A stretch of DNA of 64,000 nucleotides from Hyphomonas sp. (GCF_018402285.1 NZ_JAGYJH010000003.1:434001-498000), one strand, 5' to 3'. Positions 1-10,580 are shown, counted from the stretch's first letter. Translations and numbers: made by a program. The notes: generated by a model from the letters alone, not told the origin.

Positions 1-321
1 GATGCCGGGGGCATACCGCGTGAGCCATTTCTGGGTGCCGTCGCGGCTGACCTGGTGATCGGCGGTTTCCGGGCGCTCGACCTCGAACCTCTCGGCGAGC
101 TGGGCGCGCAGGTCCTTGGCGATGTCGGTCATCGCGGCAAAGTCGGTGGCCCCGAAATGGTGAATCCAGCGGCGGATTTGGCGCGCGCGCATGTTCGCCG
201 CCTTAGGCTCGAGGCCAAGGGCTTCCATTTCTTTCTTGAGCGCTGGAACCGACAGCCCGGTCAGGCGTTTCTTGCCTGGCAAAGCATTATTCCGGCGGCT
301 GAGGTCGAGGGTCACAGTCAT
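1..321 (-). CDS. rlmN: 23S rRNA (adenine-C2)-methyltransferase RlmN, N-terminal part
   Basis: This is the first 107 codons of a gene that runs off the left edge; the ATG is at 319-321. The translation starts MTVTLDLSRRNNALPGKKRL and continues through the helical N-terminal domain typical of RlmN (LPALKKEM-like segment, RARQIRRWIHH), ending in the DGTQKWL stretch that precedes the radical SAM barrel. RlmN methylates A2503 of 23S rRNA and some tRNA adenines using a radical SAM 4Fe-4S cluster. The CxxxCxxC motif lies outside the window, so the assignment rests on the N-terminal domain only. Confidence 0.85.
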   Translation of the reverse strand, partial: MTVTLDLSRRNNALPGKKRLTGLSVPALKKEMEALGLEPKAANMRARQIRRWIHHFGATDFAAMTDIAKDLRAQLAERFEVERPETADHQVSRDGTQKWLTRYAPGI

Positions 322-512
322 GGGCGGGCCTATAGCATGAGCAGCTGGACAAATAAAACGGCGCAAACATGGACAGACTTTAACGCGCCAGTCTTCGAAA
401 ATCCCTTCATTTCAGGGGCGAAATCCAAAAACAGCGGCCCGGTTGGTTTCCATTCAGGTTGGTCATGCGACAGGCGGCTGTGAAACAACTTCATGCAAAG
501 GGAGTCATTCTC

Positions 513-1148
513 ATGAAGAAATCAGTGCTTATTGCGGCCGCGCTAATGCTGCCGATCCTGCAAGCTTGTGAAACCGGTCCGAGCCAGCGCGTGCTGACCA
601 CTGGCGCAGCAGGCGCAATCCTTGGCGCAGGCGCAGGCATGATGGCCGGCGGAGACGACAAGCGCAACGCCGCCATCGGCGCAGCTGTCGGCGCCATCGC
701 CGGCGCCTCGGTTGGCGTCTACATGGACAAGCAGGAAGAGAAACTGCGCCAGCAGACGGCAGGCACCGGCATCGAAGTCGAGCGTCAGGGCGACCAGATC
801 GCGCTGACCATGCCGTCGGGCATTTCCTTCCAGCAGGGCAGTGCCCAGATCCAGCCCGCTTTCTTCCAGACGCTGAACCAAGTCGCCGCAACGCTGAACG
901 AGTATCCCTCGACCGCCGTTGACATTCGTGGTCACGCTTCTTCGGAAGGTGCCCGCGACTTCAACCAGCGCCTGTCCCAGCAGCGCGCTGATGCGGTCCG
1001 CAGCTACCTCACCAATCAGGGTGTCCAGTCTGTCCGCATGACGGCTGTTGGCATGGGCATCGACTATCCGGTGGCTGACAACTCGACCGAAGCAGGCCGG
1101 TCGCAGAACCGCCGGGTCGAGATTATCCTGACCCCGGTTACGCAATAA
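513..1148 (+). CDS. OmpA-family lipoprotein with glycine-zipper domain
   Basis: The 211-aa product opens with a lipoprotein signal (MKKSVLIAAALMLPILQAC; lipobox LQAC, Cys19). Next come a Gly/Ala-rich glycine-zipper segment (about residues 30-75, GAAGAILGAGAGMMAGG) and a C-terminal OmpA-like peptidoglycan-binding domain (about 100-211) containing DIRGHASSEGARDFNQRLSQ and the closing NRRVEI motif. It is probably anchored in the outer membrane and binds peptidoglycan, like YiaD. The start at 513 is preferred to the upstream 459 because it begins the signal peptide and is preceded by AAAGGGA. It appears monocistronic. Confidence 0.88.
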   Translation: MKKSVLIAAALMLPILQACETGPSQRVLTTGAAGAILGAGAGMMAGGDDKRNAAIGAAVGAIAGASVGVYMDKQEEKLRQQTAGTGIEVERQGDQIALTMPSGISFQQGSAQIQPAFFQTLNQVAATLNEYPSTAVDIRGHASSEGARDFNQRLSQQRADAVRSYLTNQGVQSVRMTAVGMGIDYPVADNSTEAGRSQNRRVEIILTPVTQ

Positions 1149-1181
1149 TCCCTTTTGCCCGGAAGGGCAGAGATGACCTGA

Positions 1182-1209
1182 CGGGCGGCGGCCGCGAGGC
1201 TGCCGCCCG
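1182..1209 (+). terminator. possible terminator hairpin after the OmpA-like gene
   Basis: There is a perfect 8-bp inverted repeat, CGGGCGGC (1182-1189) and GCCGCCCG (1202-1209), 33 nt after the stop codon. No run of T follows, so it may be a Rho-assisted terminator or an mRNA-stabilising hairpin. Confidence 0.35.
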
Positions 1210-1294
1210 CTTCCGTTGAGACGAAGGCCCGATTTCTGCTGCAATTCCCGCAGGAGTAGGTGGCATCGCTCCGCGAATACCTGATCGTGGCGAA

Positions 1295-1933
1295 ATGACG
1301 ATCCGCGATACACAGCCGCCCTCGCGCAAAGGTCCCTTCGGGAAGAGCGCACCTTATTGCGGCCTCTGGTCAGAATTCATGCGCGGGGTATCGTGGCTGT
1401 ATCTGAAGGCGACGGGCTGGCGTATCGGCTCCGACTGGCCGGACATTCCAAAGTCGGTGATCGTCGCGGCGCCGCACACATCCAACTGGGACGGACTGAC
1501 AATGCTGGCGGTGGCAGGCTGGTACCGCGTGAAACTCAGCTGGATGGGCAAGGCGGCGCTGGTGAAAGGCCCGTTCGGATGGCTGGTGCGCCGGGCAGGC
1601 TGCGTGCCGGTGGAACGGTCAAGTTCGCATGATGTAGTCGAGCAGATACGCGTGGCATTTGCTGAGCGCCCGGTAATGCATCTGGCTGTGGCGCCGGAAG
1701 GTACCCGCCAGGCCAATGCGGACTGGAAGACGGGCTTCTATCACATTGCCCGCTCGGCCGGTGTGCCCCTGATCATGTCAGTTCTCGACTACAAGACACA
1801 TGTTGTGCGCCTCGATGGGCCAATGGAGGTGACCGGCGATATGGCCGCCGATATGGCGAAAGTTCTGGACAGTTACCGCGCGGCGGAAGGGAAGTTTCCG
1901 GATCAGTTTGTTTTGCCGCGCGGAGAATCCTAG
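1295..1933 (+). CDS. PlsC-type 1-acyl-sn-glycerol-3-phosphate acyltransferase family protein
   Basis: This 212-aa protein has the acyltransferase blocks in order: HTSNWD (HX4D, about residue 61), the substrate loop around CVPVERSS, and EGTR (about residue 129). The family transfers acyl chains to lysophospholipids at the inner membrane face. Its short length and lack of clear membrane helices resemble the DapH/PlsC-like paralogues rather than the main housekeeping PlsC, so the exact acceptor is unknown. The 3' end overlaps the convergent IalB gene by 4 bases. Confidence 0.8.
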   Translation: MTIRDTQPPSRKGPFGKSAPYCGLWSEFMRGVSWLYLKATGWRIGSDWPDIPKSVIVAAPHTSNWDGLTMLAVAGWYRVKLSWMGKAALVKGPFGWLVRRAGCVPVERSSSHDVVEQIRVAFAERPVMHLAVAPEGTRQANADWKTGFYHIARSAGVPLIMSVLDYKTHVVRLDGPMEVTGDMAADMAKVLDSYRAAEGKFPDQFVLPRGES

Positions 1934-2463
1934 CGACAAGTCTCTGCAGCCTTCTCGATGGCATCGGCCGAGCCGCTGAGCGAGAATTTGTAGGTGACAT
2001 TGGTGCCGCGGGCAGACCGGCCTGTCACGGTCAGATTGGAGCCCTTTTTGAGGGCATCGACGATCCGGGGGTCATCGGCGTCATCGGCAAACGCTTCCTG
2101 CCCATGGGTGAACATCTGCCAGGAGGAGCGCCCGACCGCCGTTTTGGGCGCTCTGCTGGAGCTCAGATCATAGGTGACGCGAAAGCTCGGCTGGTTCTTT
2201 GCCTGGCCGGACTTCCAGCTGGTAACGTAGTACCACACATCGCCGTGCTTGACCGAGGAAGGCGCCTTGGAGGTCGCCTGGGTTGCCGCGTAGCAGATAA
2301 GATCGCCGCCCTTTTCATCCGTGAAAACAGCCCAGTCCTTGAACCGGCCGACCGCAGTCGGCTCGGCAATGGCGGCGCCTGCCAGCACACCAGAAACGAT
2401 CACGAGACCGAGAGGGCGGAAAAGACTTGCCATTTCTTGTTGCATGTTGGATAAAATACTCAC
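1930..2463 (-). CDS. IalB (invasion-associated locus B) family periplasmic protein
   Basis: The 177-aa product has an N-terminal signal peptide (hydrophobic stretch LGLVIVSGVLAGAAIA, then AEP). The mature part begins with GRFKDWAVF and contains an early Cys (ICYAATQ) and a terminal Cys, as in IalB family proteins. GTG at 2463 is chosen because GGAGG lies 6 nt upstream; ATGs at 2445 and 2433 are alternatives. The family is common in alphaproteobacteria, was named for Bartonella invasion and is found in many free-living species. The molecular role is unknown. It is divergent from the ECF sigma gene. Confidence 0.8.
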   Translation of the reverse strand: MSILSNMQQEMASLFRPLGLVIVSGVLAGAAIAEPTAVGRFKDWAVFTDEKGGDLICYAATQATSKAPSSVKHGDVWYYVTSWKSGQAKNQPSFRVTYDLSSSRAPKTAVGRSSWQMFTHGQEAFADDADDPRIVDALKKGSNLTVTGRSARGTNVTYKFSLSGSADAIEKAAETCR

Positions 2464-2553
2464 ACATTACCTCCGACGCTCCCAGACCCATACACCGGGG
2501 GCAGGCCCAAGCAAAACACCTCACGCGAGCATTACAGGGAAATTACAAGCGCC

Positions 2554-3198
2554 ATGGTTGCCTTTAGCTTCATGAAGACAGACACTGCGCGTCCGTTCCC
2601 CGGAAAGGCCAAACGCGTGTTCGACCATACCGTGCGCATAGCAGACCCTGTCCAGCGGGAGCATCATGCCGATCTGATGACAGCGATTGCCGACCGCCGG
2701 TGCCGCAAGGCATTTGCCGAGATGTTCAGTTTCTATGCGCCGCGCGTGAAGGCGTTCATGCTTCGGCTGGGCGCCGCAGACTCCGAAGGCGAGGAACTGG
2801 CACAGGAAGTGATGATCACCGTCTGGCAGAAAGCTGGCATGTATGACCGGCAACAAGCTTCTGTTTCGACATGGATTTTCCGGATAGCGCGCAACCGCCG
2901 GATCGATGCGCAGCGCCGTCAGCGCCGGCCGGAACTGAACGGCGATGATCCGATGCTGCAACCTCCTGAAATCGAAATGCCGGATGAAACCGTCTCGCGC
3001 AATCAGCTCGACACTGTTGTGCGTGAGCGCCTGACGTGCTTGCCGCAGGATCAGCGGATCCTGATCCAGGCGGCCTTCTATGATGGGCTCTCCCATTCCG
3101 AGATTGCGCGGATGTTCAATCTGCCTTTGGGCACGGTGAAATCCCGGATCCGTCTTGCATTCATGCGGCTCAAGAGTGAGCTCCAAGGGGGTATATGA
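2554..3198 (+). CDS. ECF sigma factor, RpoE/ChrR-linked type
   Basis: The 214-aa protein has sigma region 2 (about residues 50-115, with EELAQEVMITVWQKA and the WIFRIARNRRIDAQRR promoter-melting helix) and region 4 (about 155-210, LPQDQRILIQAAFYDGLSHSEIARMF then GTVKSRIRLA). No region 3 is present, as expected for ECF factors. The downstream gene is a ChrR-like cupin anti-sigma, which suggests membership of the RpoE-ChrR group that responds to singlet oxygen or organic peroxide. I found no convincing copy of the known TGATCC-type autoregulatory promoter in the 90-bp gap upstream. Confidence 0.88.
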   Translation: MVAFSFMKTDTARPFPGKAKRVFDHTVRIADPVQREHHADLMTAIADRRCRKAFAEMFSFYAPRVKAFMLRLGAADSEGEELAQEVMITVWQKAGMYDRQQASVSTWIFRIARNRRIDAQRRQRRPELNGDDPMLQPPEIEMPDETVSRNQLDTVVRERLTCLPQDQRILIQAAFYDGLSHSEIARMFNLPLGTVKSRIRLAFMRLKSELQGGI

Positions 3199-3287
3199 CC
3201 AGCGTTACTGCAATCTCCGGCTGATCTGGCTTGACGAGGCCGCAAACCGGACAATCTCCTGCAGGGACAATGGGACTTCCTGACGAC

Positions 3288-3962
3288 ATGACTTCTGCCC
3301 GGCAAAACACTTTCAGCGAGCTTTACAGTGCCTATGCGGCCGGGTGTATAGACCCGGCTTTTGCATTGATGCTGGAAACGCAGAGCCTGATGCGCGCCGA
3401 TGTGCGCGCCTCCGTGGCCTTGAGCGAAATGATAGCGGGCCATTTTCTCGAGGCGGCGCCCGCCGCCCGCATGAGCGAGGGCGCGCTCGACCGGACCCTA
3501 GCCGCTATTGACGCTCTTGAAGCGCCTCAGGCGATGCAGCGCGCGGCCGGTGAGGCTGCCGGCGATGCCTTGAGCGAAATCCTCAGACTGCCAGAGCCTG
3601 TTCGCGGCGCCGCGATTGACGCCGCCGGAAAAGAGGGTTGGCAGATGATGGGCCTTGGCCTGAAGCGGCTTAAGCTTGATGTCGGATCTGCGATGGAGGT
3701 CGAGCTTTACCGGATTGCGGCCGGATCGAAGATCCCGCGGCATTCGCATGGTGGCAATGAATACACCATGGTGCTTTGCGGCGGCTTTACCGATGAACGC
3801 GGCAATTATGGGCCGGGCGACGTCTGTGTGAACGGGCCAGCCGATACGCACCAGCCCGTCGCGGATGACGATGAGGTCTGCTACGCGCTCGCCGTGCGGG
3901 ATGGCGGGCTGCGGTTTACCGGCGTCCTGGGAATGGTTCAGAAACTGGTCGGCACACGCTGA
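3288..3962 (+). CDS. ChrR-like cupin anti-sigma factor lacking N-terminal zinc ligands
   Basis: The 224-aa protein has an N-terminal anti-sigma helical domain (YSAYAAG, about residue 16) and a C-terminal cupin (about 130-210) with a complete metal motif: H-S-H then E in PRHSHGGNEY and a later His in ADTHQPV. In Rhodobacter ChrR the N-terminal zinc is held by H6, H31, C35 and C38. The aligned positions here are Q/N, Q, R and V, so that zinc site appears lost. Start 3288 matches the length of the ChrR N-terminus. TTG 3231 and ATG 3270 are in-frame alternatives. The sigma stop overlaps an ATG (3195) that follows AAGGGGG, but that frame ends after nine codons. Confidence 0.75.
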   Translation: MTSARQNTFSELYSAYAAGCIDPAFALMLETQSLMRADVRASVALSEMIAGHFLEAAPAARMSEGALDRTLAAIDALEAPQAMQRAAGEAAGDALSEILRLPEPVRGAAIDAAGKEGWQMMGLGLKRLKLDVGSAMEVELYRIAAGSKIPRHSHGGNEYTMVLCGGFTDERGNYGPGDVCVNGPADTHQPVADDDEVCYALAVRDGGLRFTGVLGMVQKLVGTR

Positions 3963-3971
3963 CCTGCCGGG

Positions 3972-4505
3972 TCAGCTGCCGGGTTTCATTCTGTCCGGAC
4001 CCGGAACATGTTTCCGCCGCCGCGAACCGTCCGGCCCGCCCGGCATGATCGGCCTAGGGCCATAGCCCCCCATCGAGAGGTGGCGATCATACATTACCAG
4101 CGCGCCTGCCAGGCTGACATTAATACAGAAGCGCGTGGGGATCTTGACTACATGGGCGCAGCGCTCGATGGCGACGGCCGAGAGGTTTCCCTTCTCCGGG
4201 CCAAGGATATAGGCCGCCTGGGGAGGATGCCGGAAAACCGGCAGTTCCACGGCTTCATCGGTCAGCTCGACGCCGACCAGCTGGCAACCCTTGGGAAGCT
4301 GCATCTCGTCTATGGAATCCCATTGGTAGTAGGGGATCTGGCCGGCTGATTTAGACGTGTCGGCGGCGTAGGCTTCCTTGAGGTTTCGTTCGGCATCGAT
4401 GGAGAAGACAAAGCTCGCGCCGAAGGCATGGCCCGTGCGCATGAGGGCGCCGAGGTTCATCGGTTTGGATATGCGCTCTGAGCCGATGGCGAAGAAGCCG
4501 CGCAT
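3972..4505 (-). CDS. TrmH/SpoU-family RNA 2'-O-methyltransferase
   Basis: The 177-aa SPOUT-fold protein shows motif 1 (NLGALMRTGHAFGA), motif 2 (AYILGPEKGNLS) and motif 3 (IPTRFCINVSLAGALVMYD), which form the knotted SAM site. It has no extra N-terminal RNA-binding domain, so it resembles the compact TrmL-like members. The C-terminal 35 residues are Pro/Gly/Arg-rich and may contact RNA. The target nucleotide cannot be told. The ATG overlaps the TGA of the upstream membrane gene (TGATG), so the two are probably translated together, together with the asparaginase gene before them. Confidence 0.82.
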   Translation of the reverse strand: MRGFFAIGSERISKPMNLGALMRTGHAFGASFVFSIDAERNLKEAYAADTSKSAGQIPYYQWDSIDEMQLPKGCQLVGVELTDEAVELPVFRHPPQAAYILGPEKGNLSAVAIERCAHVVKIPTRFCINVSLAGALVMYDRHLSMGGYGPRPIMPGGPDGSRRRKHVPGPDRMKPGS

Positions 4506-4825
4506 CAGTAGGCTCCCAGACCGAAGCGGCCAATGGCGACGACGATCAACAGCGCCAGGGGGCCGGCCAGCGAGACCTGGCGGGCGAGCTTCATCTGCGT
4601 GACCGGATTGGGATATTCCGTTTCGAGATGTTTCTCGGCGTCGGTTGTGGCTGGGCCACGCCCGAGCGAGAGGATCGCAGCGCGGTAGTCGACATCATTC
4701 GGGCCACCGCCGAACTTGGCTGCGAGCGCGCGGCGCAGGGCCATCGATATGATCATCCGCATCTGCGCGGCGAGCGCGATGGCGAAGACGAGGATGACGG
4801 AGAGGGTCCAGAACAGGATCGTCAC
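4505..4825 (-). CDS. small two-helix membrane protein, function unknown
   Basis: The 106-aa protein has one hydrophobic helix at each end (about residues 3-24 and 84-103) with a charged central loop. The start is GTG 4825, which overlaps the upstream asparaginase stop as GTGA, and its own stop overlaps the next start as TGATG. This tight coupling supports a real gene. I do not recognise the family. Confidence 0.65.
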   Translation of the reverse strand: MTILFWTLSVILVFAIALAAQMRMIISMALRRALAAKFGGGPNDVDYRAAILSLGRGPATTDAEKHLETEYPNPVTQMKLARQVSLAGPLALLIVVAIGRFGLGAY

Positions 4826-5694
4826 AGGAAGGTTGCCACTTCAAATCGGCCTTTCCAGTCGGCGAGGCCACGTTTCAGTCCGCTGGAATTGAAACCAGCT
4901 GCGAGATCGCCATTGGCGGAGACGCCAATCATGCCGCCACTGCCGCCGAGGCGTTTGACATCATCGAGGGCGCCCTTGAGGGCGGGGCCGAGCGTGTCGC
5001 CACCATAGCGGATGCGGGCGGAGACGTCGGCGGCGGCGTTGGCGCGGATGAAGTATTCGCCAAGGCCGGTGCAGGAGATGGCACAGCGTTCGTCTGCCCA
5101 GGTGCCTGCGCCGATGATCGGCGTGTCACCGATCCGGCCCTGGGTCTTGGAGAGGACGCCTCCGGTGGAGGTGGCGGCGGCCATGTCGCCATAGATGTCG
5201 AGCGCGACGGCGCCGACGGTGCCCATCTGGACGCTGCCATCCTGGACGGTGTCTTCATCCACGGCACCGTAATAGCTTGCCGGATCGCTGACGCGGGCGA
5301 GGCCAGCGGCGCTGGCGATGGCCTCTGCGCCCTTGCTGACGATCAGCACGTTGGGGGTTTTTTCCAGCACAACGCGGGCGGCCCGGATGGGGCTTTCAAA
5401 GCCCTGCAGCGCGCCGACGGCGCCGGCATTGCGCGTGCGCCCGTCCATTATGGCGGCGTCGAGTTCCCATTCGCCGGCGGTATTGGGGCTGGCGCCTTTG
5501 CCGGCGACATAGAGACCGGAGGCTTCCAGGTCGATGACCATCGATTCGACCACATCGAGCGCGGCTTCGCCCGCCGCGAGCGCCTGCGCCCCGCGTTTCA
5601 GGAGGCTCGCAATGTTGGCTTCTTCGGGGGCATAGTCGCGGCCCGGGATGGGTCCGGCGCCGCCATGGATGGCGATGGCCCAGATTTTCGACAT
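4822..5694 (-). CDS. isoaspartyl peptidase / L-asparaginase (Ntn hydrolase)
   Basis: The 290-aa protein starts [14 protein letters not shown], the standard N-terminus of the type III asparaginase family. The autocleavage site is the Thr in [11 protein letters not shown] (about residue 175), which becomes the nucleophile of the beta subunit. [15 protein letters not shown] and the GTGLGEYF-like block (here [10 protein letters not shown]) are also present. The enzyme degrades isoaspartyl dipeptides and asparagine in the cytoplasm. Start 5694 is chosen over the longer frame because of the conserved N-terminus and the AAAGGAAC upstream. It heads a three-gene coupled operon. Confidence 0.9.
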   Translation of the reverse strand: MSKIWAIAIHGGAGPIPGRDYAPEEANIASLLKRGAQALAAGEAALDVVESMVIDLEASGLYVAGKGASPNTAGEWELDAAIMDGRTRNAGAVGALQGFESPIRAARVVLEKTPNVLIVSKGAEAIASAAGLARVSDPASYYGAVDEDTVQDGSVQMGTVGAVALDIYGDMAAATSTGGVLSKTQGRIGDTPIIGAGTWADERCAISCTGLGEYFIRANAAADVSARIRYGGDTLGPALKGALDDVKRLGGSGGMIGVSANGDLAAGFNSSGLKRGLADWKGRFEVATFL

Positions 5695-5791
5695 CGCAAT
5701 GGTTCCTTTCCCCTCGCGTAAGGCTTGGCGCCTGCTCGCGGCATGGCTACCGTCTGGAGGTCGAAACAACAAGCTTTGAAGGGAGAGGCCT

Positions 5792-6781
5792 ATGAAAGCC
5801 GTATTGTCTAAAGTGGTCGGTGGACCAGAGACGCTCGTTATCGAGGATGTGGCTGTGCCCACCCCTGGCAAAGGTCAGGTTCTGGTGCAGGTGAAGGCCT
5901 GCGGGGTGAACTATCCTGATGTACTGATCATCCAGGACATGTACCAGTTCAAGCCGCCGCGCCCGTTCTCACCGGGCGGGGAAGTGGCCGGGATTGTCTC
6001 GGCCGTGGGCGAGGGCGTCGCCCATGTGAAGCCGGGCGACCGGGTTCTGGCCTCCACCGGCAATGGCGGGATGGCAGAATATTGCCTCGCCGCAGCCCAT
6101 GGCGTGATGCCAATCCCCGAGGGGATGCCGTTTGAAGAGGCCGCGGCTTTCCTGATGACATATGGCACCTCCTATTATGCCATCAAGGACCGGGGCGATC
6201 CCAAGCCCGGCGAAAAGCTGCTGGTGCTCGGCGCGGCCGGCGGGGTCGGCATTGCGGCGGTTGAGCTTGGCAAGGCGATGGGACTGGAAGTGATCGCGGC
6301 GGCCTCAAGCCGGGAGAAGGTGGATTTCTGCCTTTCAAAGGGCGCTGATCACGGCCTCGTTTATGAACGCGAGCTCGACCGGGACGGCCAGAAGAAATTC
6401 TCCGAGGACATCAAGGCCATTTCCGGGGGCGGGGTCGACATCATCTATGACGGGGTGGGCGGCAATTATGCTGAGCCGGCCGTGCGCGCGATGAACTGGG
6501 AAGGGCGCTTCCTGGTGATCGGCTTCCCGGCAGGCATTCCGAAACTGCCGCTGAACCTGACGCTGCTGAAAAGCTGCGATGTGCGCGGGGTTTTCTGGGG
6601 CGCGGCAGTGGCGCGGGACCCGAAGGCCCACCAGCAGAATGTCAAGGAACTGTTTGACCTCTACAAGGCCGGGAAGATCCGCCCGCATGTTTCGGGCACC
6701 TATCCGATGGAGCAGGCAGCCAATGCGATCCGTGAACTGCAGGACCGCAAGGCACAAGGCAAGGTCGTCGTGACGATGTAG
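5792..6781 (+). CDS. NADPH:quinone oxidoreductase family protein (zinc-free MDR)
   Basis: The 329-aa medium-chain reductase has a GroES-like N-terminal domain ([12 protein letters not shown], about residue 36; [12 protein letters not shown]) and a Rossmann domain ([15 protein letters not shown], about residue 147). The catalytic and structural zinc cysteines of alcohol dehydrogenases are absent, which fits the quinone reductase/acryloyl-CoA reductase-like branch. GAAGGGAGAGG precedes the start. The substrate is not clear. It is divergent from the asparaginase gene. Confidence 0.85.
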   Translation: MKAVLSKVVGGPETLVIEDVAVPTPGKGQVLVQVKACGVNYPDVLIIQDMYQFKPPRPFSPGGEVAGIVSAVGEGVAHVKPGDRVLASTGNGGMAEYCLAAAHGVMPIPEGMPFEEAAAFLMTYGTSYYAIKDRGDPKPGEKLLVLGAAGGVGIAAVELGKAMGLEVIAAASSREKVDFCLSKGADHGLVYERELDRDGQKKFSEDIKAISGGGVDIIYDGVGGNYAEPAVRAMNWEGRFLVIGFPAGIPKLPLNLTLLKSCDVRGVFWGAAVARDPKAHQQNVKELFDLYKAGKIRPHVSGTYPMEQAANAIRELQDRKAQGKVVVTM

Positions 6782-6960
6782 CCAGCAGCTTTGCCCGGCG
6801 CAACCCCTGGGCTGTCCGGCAAAAGCGCTGATCCCCTGTGATCCGGGGACGGCAAATGAGCCTAAGACGTGTCGGGGTGGGCTGTTGCAGCCTGCCCCGA
6901 TTGCGTTTGGGGCATCGCGGATGGGATTGCGCGCACCGACGTGGGCGCTGGCGGAGAGAT

Positions 6961-7248
6961 TTATTCGATGCAGGTGGCGGCGAGCGCAGCACCCGTCTGG
7001 CCTGAGGTGTAGCGATAGCCGAAGCGCTCTTTGGACACAGGCGCGGCGTCGCTGAGGGTAAAGTCCGTTGGCAGATGGATCAGACGGACGCGGCCGAACT
7101 TCGAGATGCTGAACCAGAAGGGCACGTCGCGACCATATTCGACCCCCAGATAGTCACGCAGGGCGATCAGCTGCAGAAAGATCAGCGGCCGGAGGAGGCG
7201 CTGGAGCAAAGTGAGGCCGGGCAGCGGGGTTGAGAGGGCGTAGTCCAT
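6961..7248 (-). CDS. hypothetical protein, 95 aa
   Basis: The frame encodes a compact protein with an amphipathic/hydrophobic N-terminal half (LLQRLLRPLIFLQLIALRDYLG) and a beta-like second half (FWFSISKFGRVRLIHLP). The balanced composition and Phe/Tyr content look more like a real protein than the Arg/Pro-rich shadows on the other strand. I do not recognise the family. It sits alone between two plus-strand genes. Confidence 0.5.
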   Translation of the reverse strand: MDYALSTPLPGLTLLQRLLRPLIFLQLIALRDYLGVEYGRDVPFWFSISKFGRVRLIHLPTDFTLSDAAPVSKERFGYRYTSGQTGAALAATCIE

Positions 7249-7476
7249 TGCGGGAGGATAGACGGAGCGGGAAGCCGGGCGGATTGGGCGGGGGGATATG
7301 GTCCGTGATCTGTTGGCGCGCTGGGGGTTTCAAGTGCTTTGGGGTTTTGGATAAGGGTGGAGCTGTCCATCTTTCGCAGGAAGAGCCTCAGAGGCGAAAG
7401 TTTCGGACAATCTCGGCCCTTGGGGCAATCCGGGACAGTTGCGTGCCGCTTTGCGGCCAGCGGCGACCTGATCTAG

Positions 7477-8460
<984 letters not shown>

Positions 8461-8484
8461 GGCAGATACCTGACCCCGAAACGA

Positions 8485-8516
8485 AAAGCCCCGCCGGAGC
8501 GATCCGGCGGGGCTTT
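8485..8516. terminator. bidirectional terminator between pip and dnaK
   Basis: A perfect 14-bp stem is closed by a GCGA tetraloop (arms 8485-8498 and 8503-8516; AAAGCCCCGCCGGA and its complement). The A/T ends give short U-runs on either strand, so it can end both convergent genes. Confidence 0.9.
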
Positions 8517-8539
8517 GTCTTCAGACGGATGACCGCAGA

Positions 8540-10435
8540 TTACTTGCGCTCGTCGACTTCTTCAAAGTCGGCATCGACGACATCATCATTGCCGGACTGG
8601 GGCGCATCATCGCCGTCAGTCGCGCCAGCGCCCGAGGCGGCATAGATGGCTTCGCCAAGTTTCATCGCTGCATTCATCAGGGCCTGATGCTTGGCGGTGA
8701 TATCGGCAGTGTTGTCGCCGGCAGCGGCCTCTTTCAGGTCTGCGATGGCCTTTTCGATCTCGCCCTTGACCGCGTCGGAGACTTTCGAGCCATGCTCGAT
8801 CATCTGCTTCTCGGTCTGGTGGACGAGGGCTTCGGCATGGTTTTTCGCCTCGACGAGTTCGCGGCGAGCCTTGTCCGTGCTGGCGTTGGATTCAGCTTCT
8901 GCCATCATCTTCTTAATGTCGGCTTCGGAGAGGCCGCCATCTGCCTGGATGGTGATCTGCTGTTCCTTGCCGGTGGCCTTGTCCTTGGCCGAGACCGAGA
9001 CGATGCCGTTGGCGTCTATGTCAAAGGTGACTTCGATCTGCGGAAGGCCGCGCGGGGCCGGGGCAATGCCTTCGAGGTTGAACTGGCCGAGCTGCTTGTT
9101 GTCAGAGGCCATTTCGCGCTCGCCCTGGGCGACCTTGATGGTGACCGCAGGCTGATTGTCTTCGGCGGTGGAGAATACCTGGGACTTCTTCGTCGGGATG
9201 GTCGTGTTGCGCTCGATCAGGCGGGTGAAGATGCCGCCGAGGGTTTCGATGCCGAGCGAGAGCGGGGTCACGTCGAGGAGGACCACGTCCTTCACGTCGC
9301 CCTGCAGGATGCCGCCCTGGATCGCGGCGCCGATGGCGACGACTTCATCCGGGTTGACGCCCTTGTGGGGTTCCTTGCCGAAGAATTTCTTCACCGCTTC
9401 CTGCACGGCGGGCATGCGGGTCATGCCGCCGACGAGCACGACTTCGTCAATGTCGGCCGCGGTCTTGCCGGCGTCTTTCAGGGCCTTTCGGCAAGGCTCG
9501 ATGGTGCGGTCGACCAGATCCTGGACGAGGCTTTCGAACTTGGCGCGGGTCAGCTTGATGTTGAGGTGTTTCGGGCCGGTCGAGTCAGCGGTGATGAAGG
9601 GTAGGTTCACTTCGTATTGCGAGGTGGACGACAGCTCTTTCTTGGCTTTCTCAGCTTCTTCCTTGAGGCGCTGGAGGGCGAGCTTGTCGGCCTTCAGGTC
9701 GATCCCCTGATCTTTCTTGAATTCGGCTGCGAGGAAGTCGACGATCCGAATGTCGAAGTCTTCGCCGCCAAGGAAGGTGTCGCCATTGGTCGAGAGGACT
9801 TCAAACACGCCGTCGCCGATTTCCAGCAGCGAGACGTCGAACGTGCCGCCGCCAAGGTCGTAGACGGCGATGGTCTTGTTGCCGGACTTGTCGAGGCCAT
9901 AGGCGAGGGCTGCGGCCGTCGGCTCGTTAATGATGCGCAGCACTTCAAGGCCGGCGATCTTGCCTGCGTCCTTGGTGGCTTGGCGCTGGGCGTCGTTGAA
10001 GTAGGCCGGCACGGTGATCACAGCCTGGGTAACCTTGGCGCCAAGATAGGCTTCCGCGGTCTCCTTCATCTTGGTGAGGATGAAGGCGGAGATTTCCTGC
10101 GGTGCGTAGTCCTTGTCGCGGCCTTTGACCCAGGCGTCGCCGGCCGGGCCTTTTACGATGGCGAAGGGGGAGAGCTCCTTGTCCTTCTGCGCGGTCGGGT
10201 CATCGAAGGTGCGCCCGATGAGGCGCTTGATGGCGTAGAAGGTGAAGTCCGGGTTGGTGACGGCCTGGCGGCGGGCGGGCATGCCGATGAGGCGTTCGCC
10301 GCTTTCGTTAAAGGCGACGACAGACGGGGTCGTGCGGTTGCCTTCCGAATTCTCGATGACCTTTGCCTCGCCGCCTTCCATAACGGCGACGCACGAGTTG
10401 GTGGTGCCAAGGTCGATGCCGATGATCTTGCTCAT
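8540..10435 (-). CDS. dnaK: molecular chaperone DnaK (Hsp70)
   Basis: The 631-aa protein is full length: an ATPase domain starting [17 protein letters not shown] with [17 protein letters not shown] (about residue 190) and [14 protein letters not shown] (about 335), a substrate-binding domain ([17 protein letters not shown], about 390), and the acidic C-terminal tail ending EEVDERK. It refolds client proteins with DnaJ and GrpE. grpE is nearby at 12723, but dnaJ does not follow; the next gene is the convergent pip. A sigma32-like promoter lies about 145 bp upstream. Confidence 0.98.
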   Translation of the reverse strand: MSKIIGIDLGTTNSCVAVMEGGEAKVIENSEGNRTTPSVVAFNESGERLIGMPARRQAVTNPDFTFYAIKRLIGRTFDDPTAQKDKELSPFAIVKGPAGDAWVKGRDKDYAPQEISAFILTKMKETAEAYLGAKVTQAVITVPAYFNDAQRQATKDAGKIAGLEVLRIINEPTAAALAYGLDKSGNKTIAVYDLGGGTFDVSLLEIGDGVFEVLSTNGDTFLGGEDFDIRIVDFLAAEFKKDQGIDLKADKLALQRLKEEAEKAKKELSSTSQYEVNLPFITADSTGPKHLNIKLTRAKFESLVQDLVDRTIEPCRKALKDAGKTAADIDEVVLVGGMTRMPAVQEAVKKFFGKEPHKGVNPDEVVAIGAAIQGGILQGDVKDVVLLDVTPLSLGIETLGGIFTRLIERNTTIPTKKSQVFSTAEDNQPAVTIKVAQGEREMASDNKQLGQFNLEGIAPAPRGLPQIEVTFDIDANGIVSVSAKDKATGKEQQITIQADGGLSEADIKKMMAEAESNASTDKARRELVEAKNHAEALVHQTEKQMIEHGSKVSDAVKGEIEKAIADLKEAAAGDNTADITAKHQALMNAAMKLGEAIYAASGAGATDGDDAPQSGNDDVVDADFEEVDERK

Positions 10436-10580
10436 GTATGTCTCTCTCTTTTGTCAGCCGCCACTGGCTTCGTTTGGGTTCGGTCTGCTCAGCAGCCCCG
10501 CGCCGCCAGATGGCTCTATCAAGGGTTCGTTTTTGAGCAGCGAGTTGGGGTGTTCATTCCGCTCGCTTCTTTGGCCGTCG

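Noticed and set aside
55..483. 142-aa plus-strand frame at the left edge
   Set aside because: It is antisense to the rlmN start, which has a clear family N-terminus on the minus strand; the plus-strand protein matches nothing and ends in unlike sequence.
6782..6960. Possible hairpins after the quinone oxidoreductase gene
   Set aside because: Only imperfect stems (TTTGCC-CGG with CCGG-CAAAAG) without a T-run; too weak to list as a terminator.
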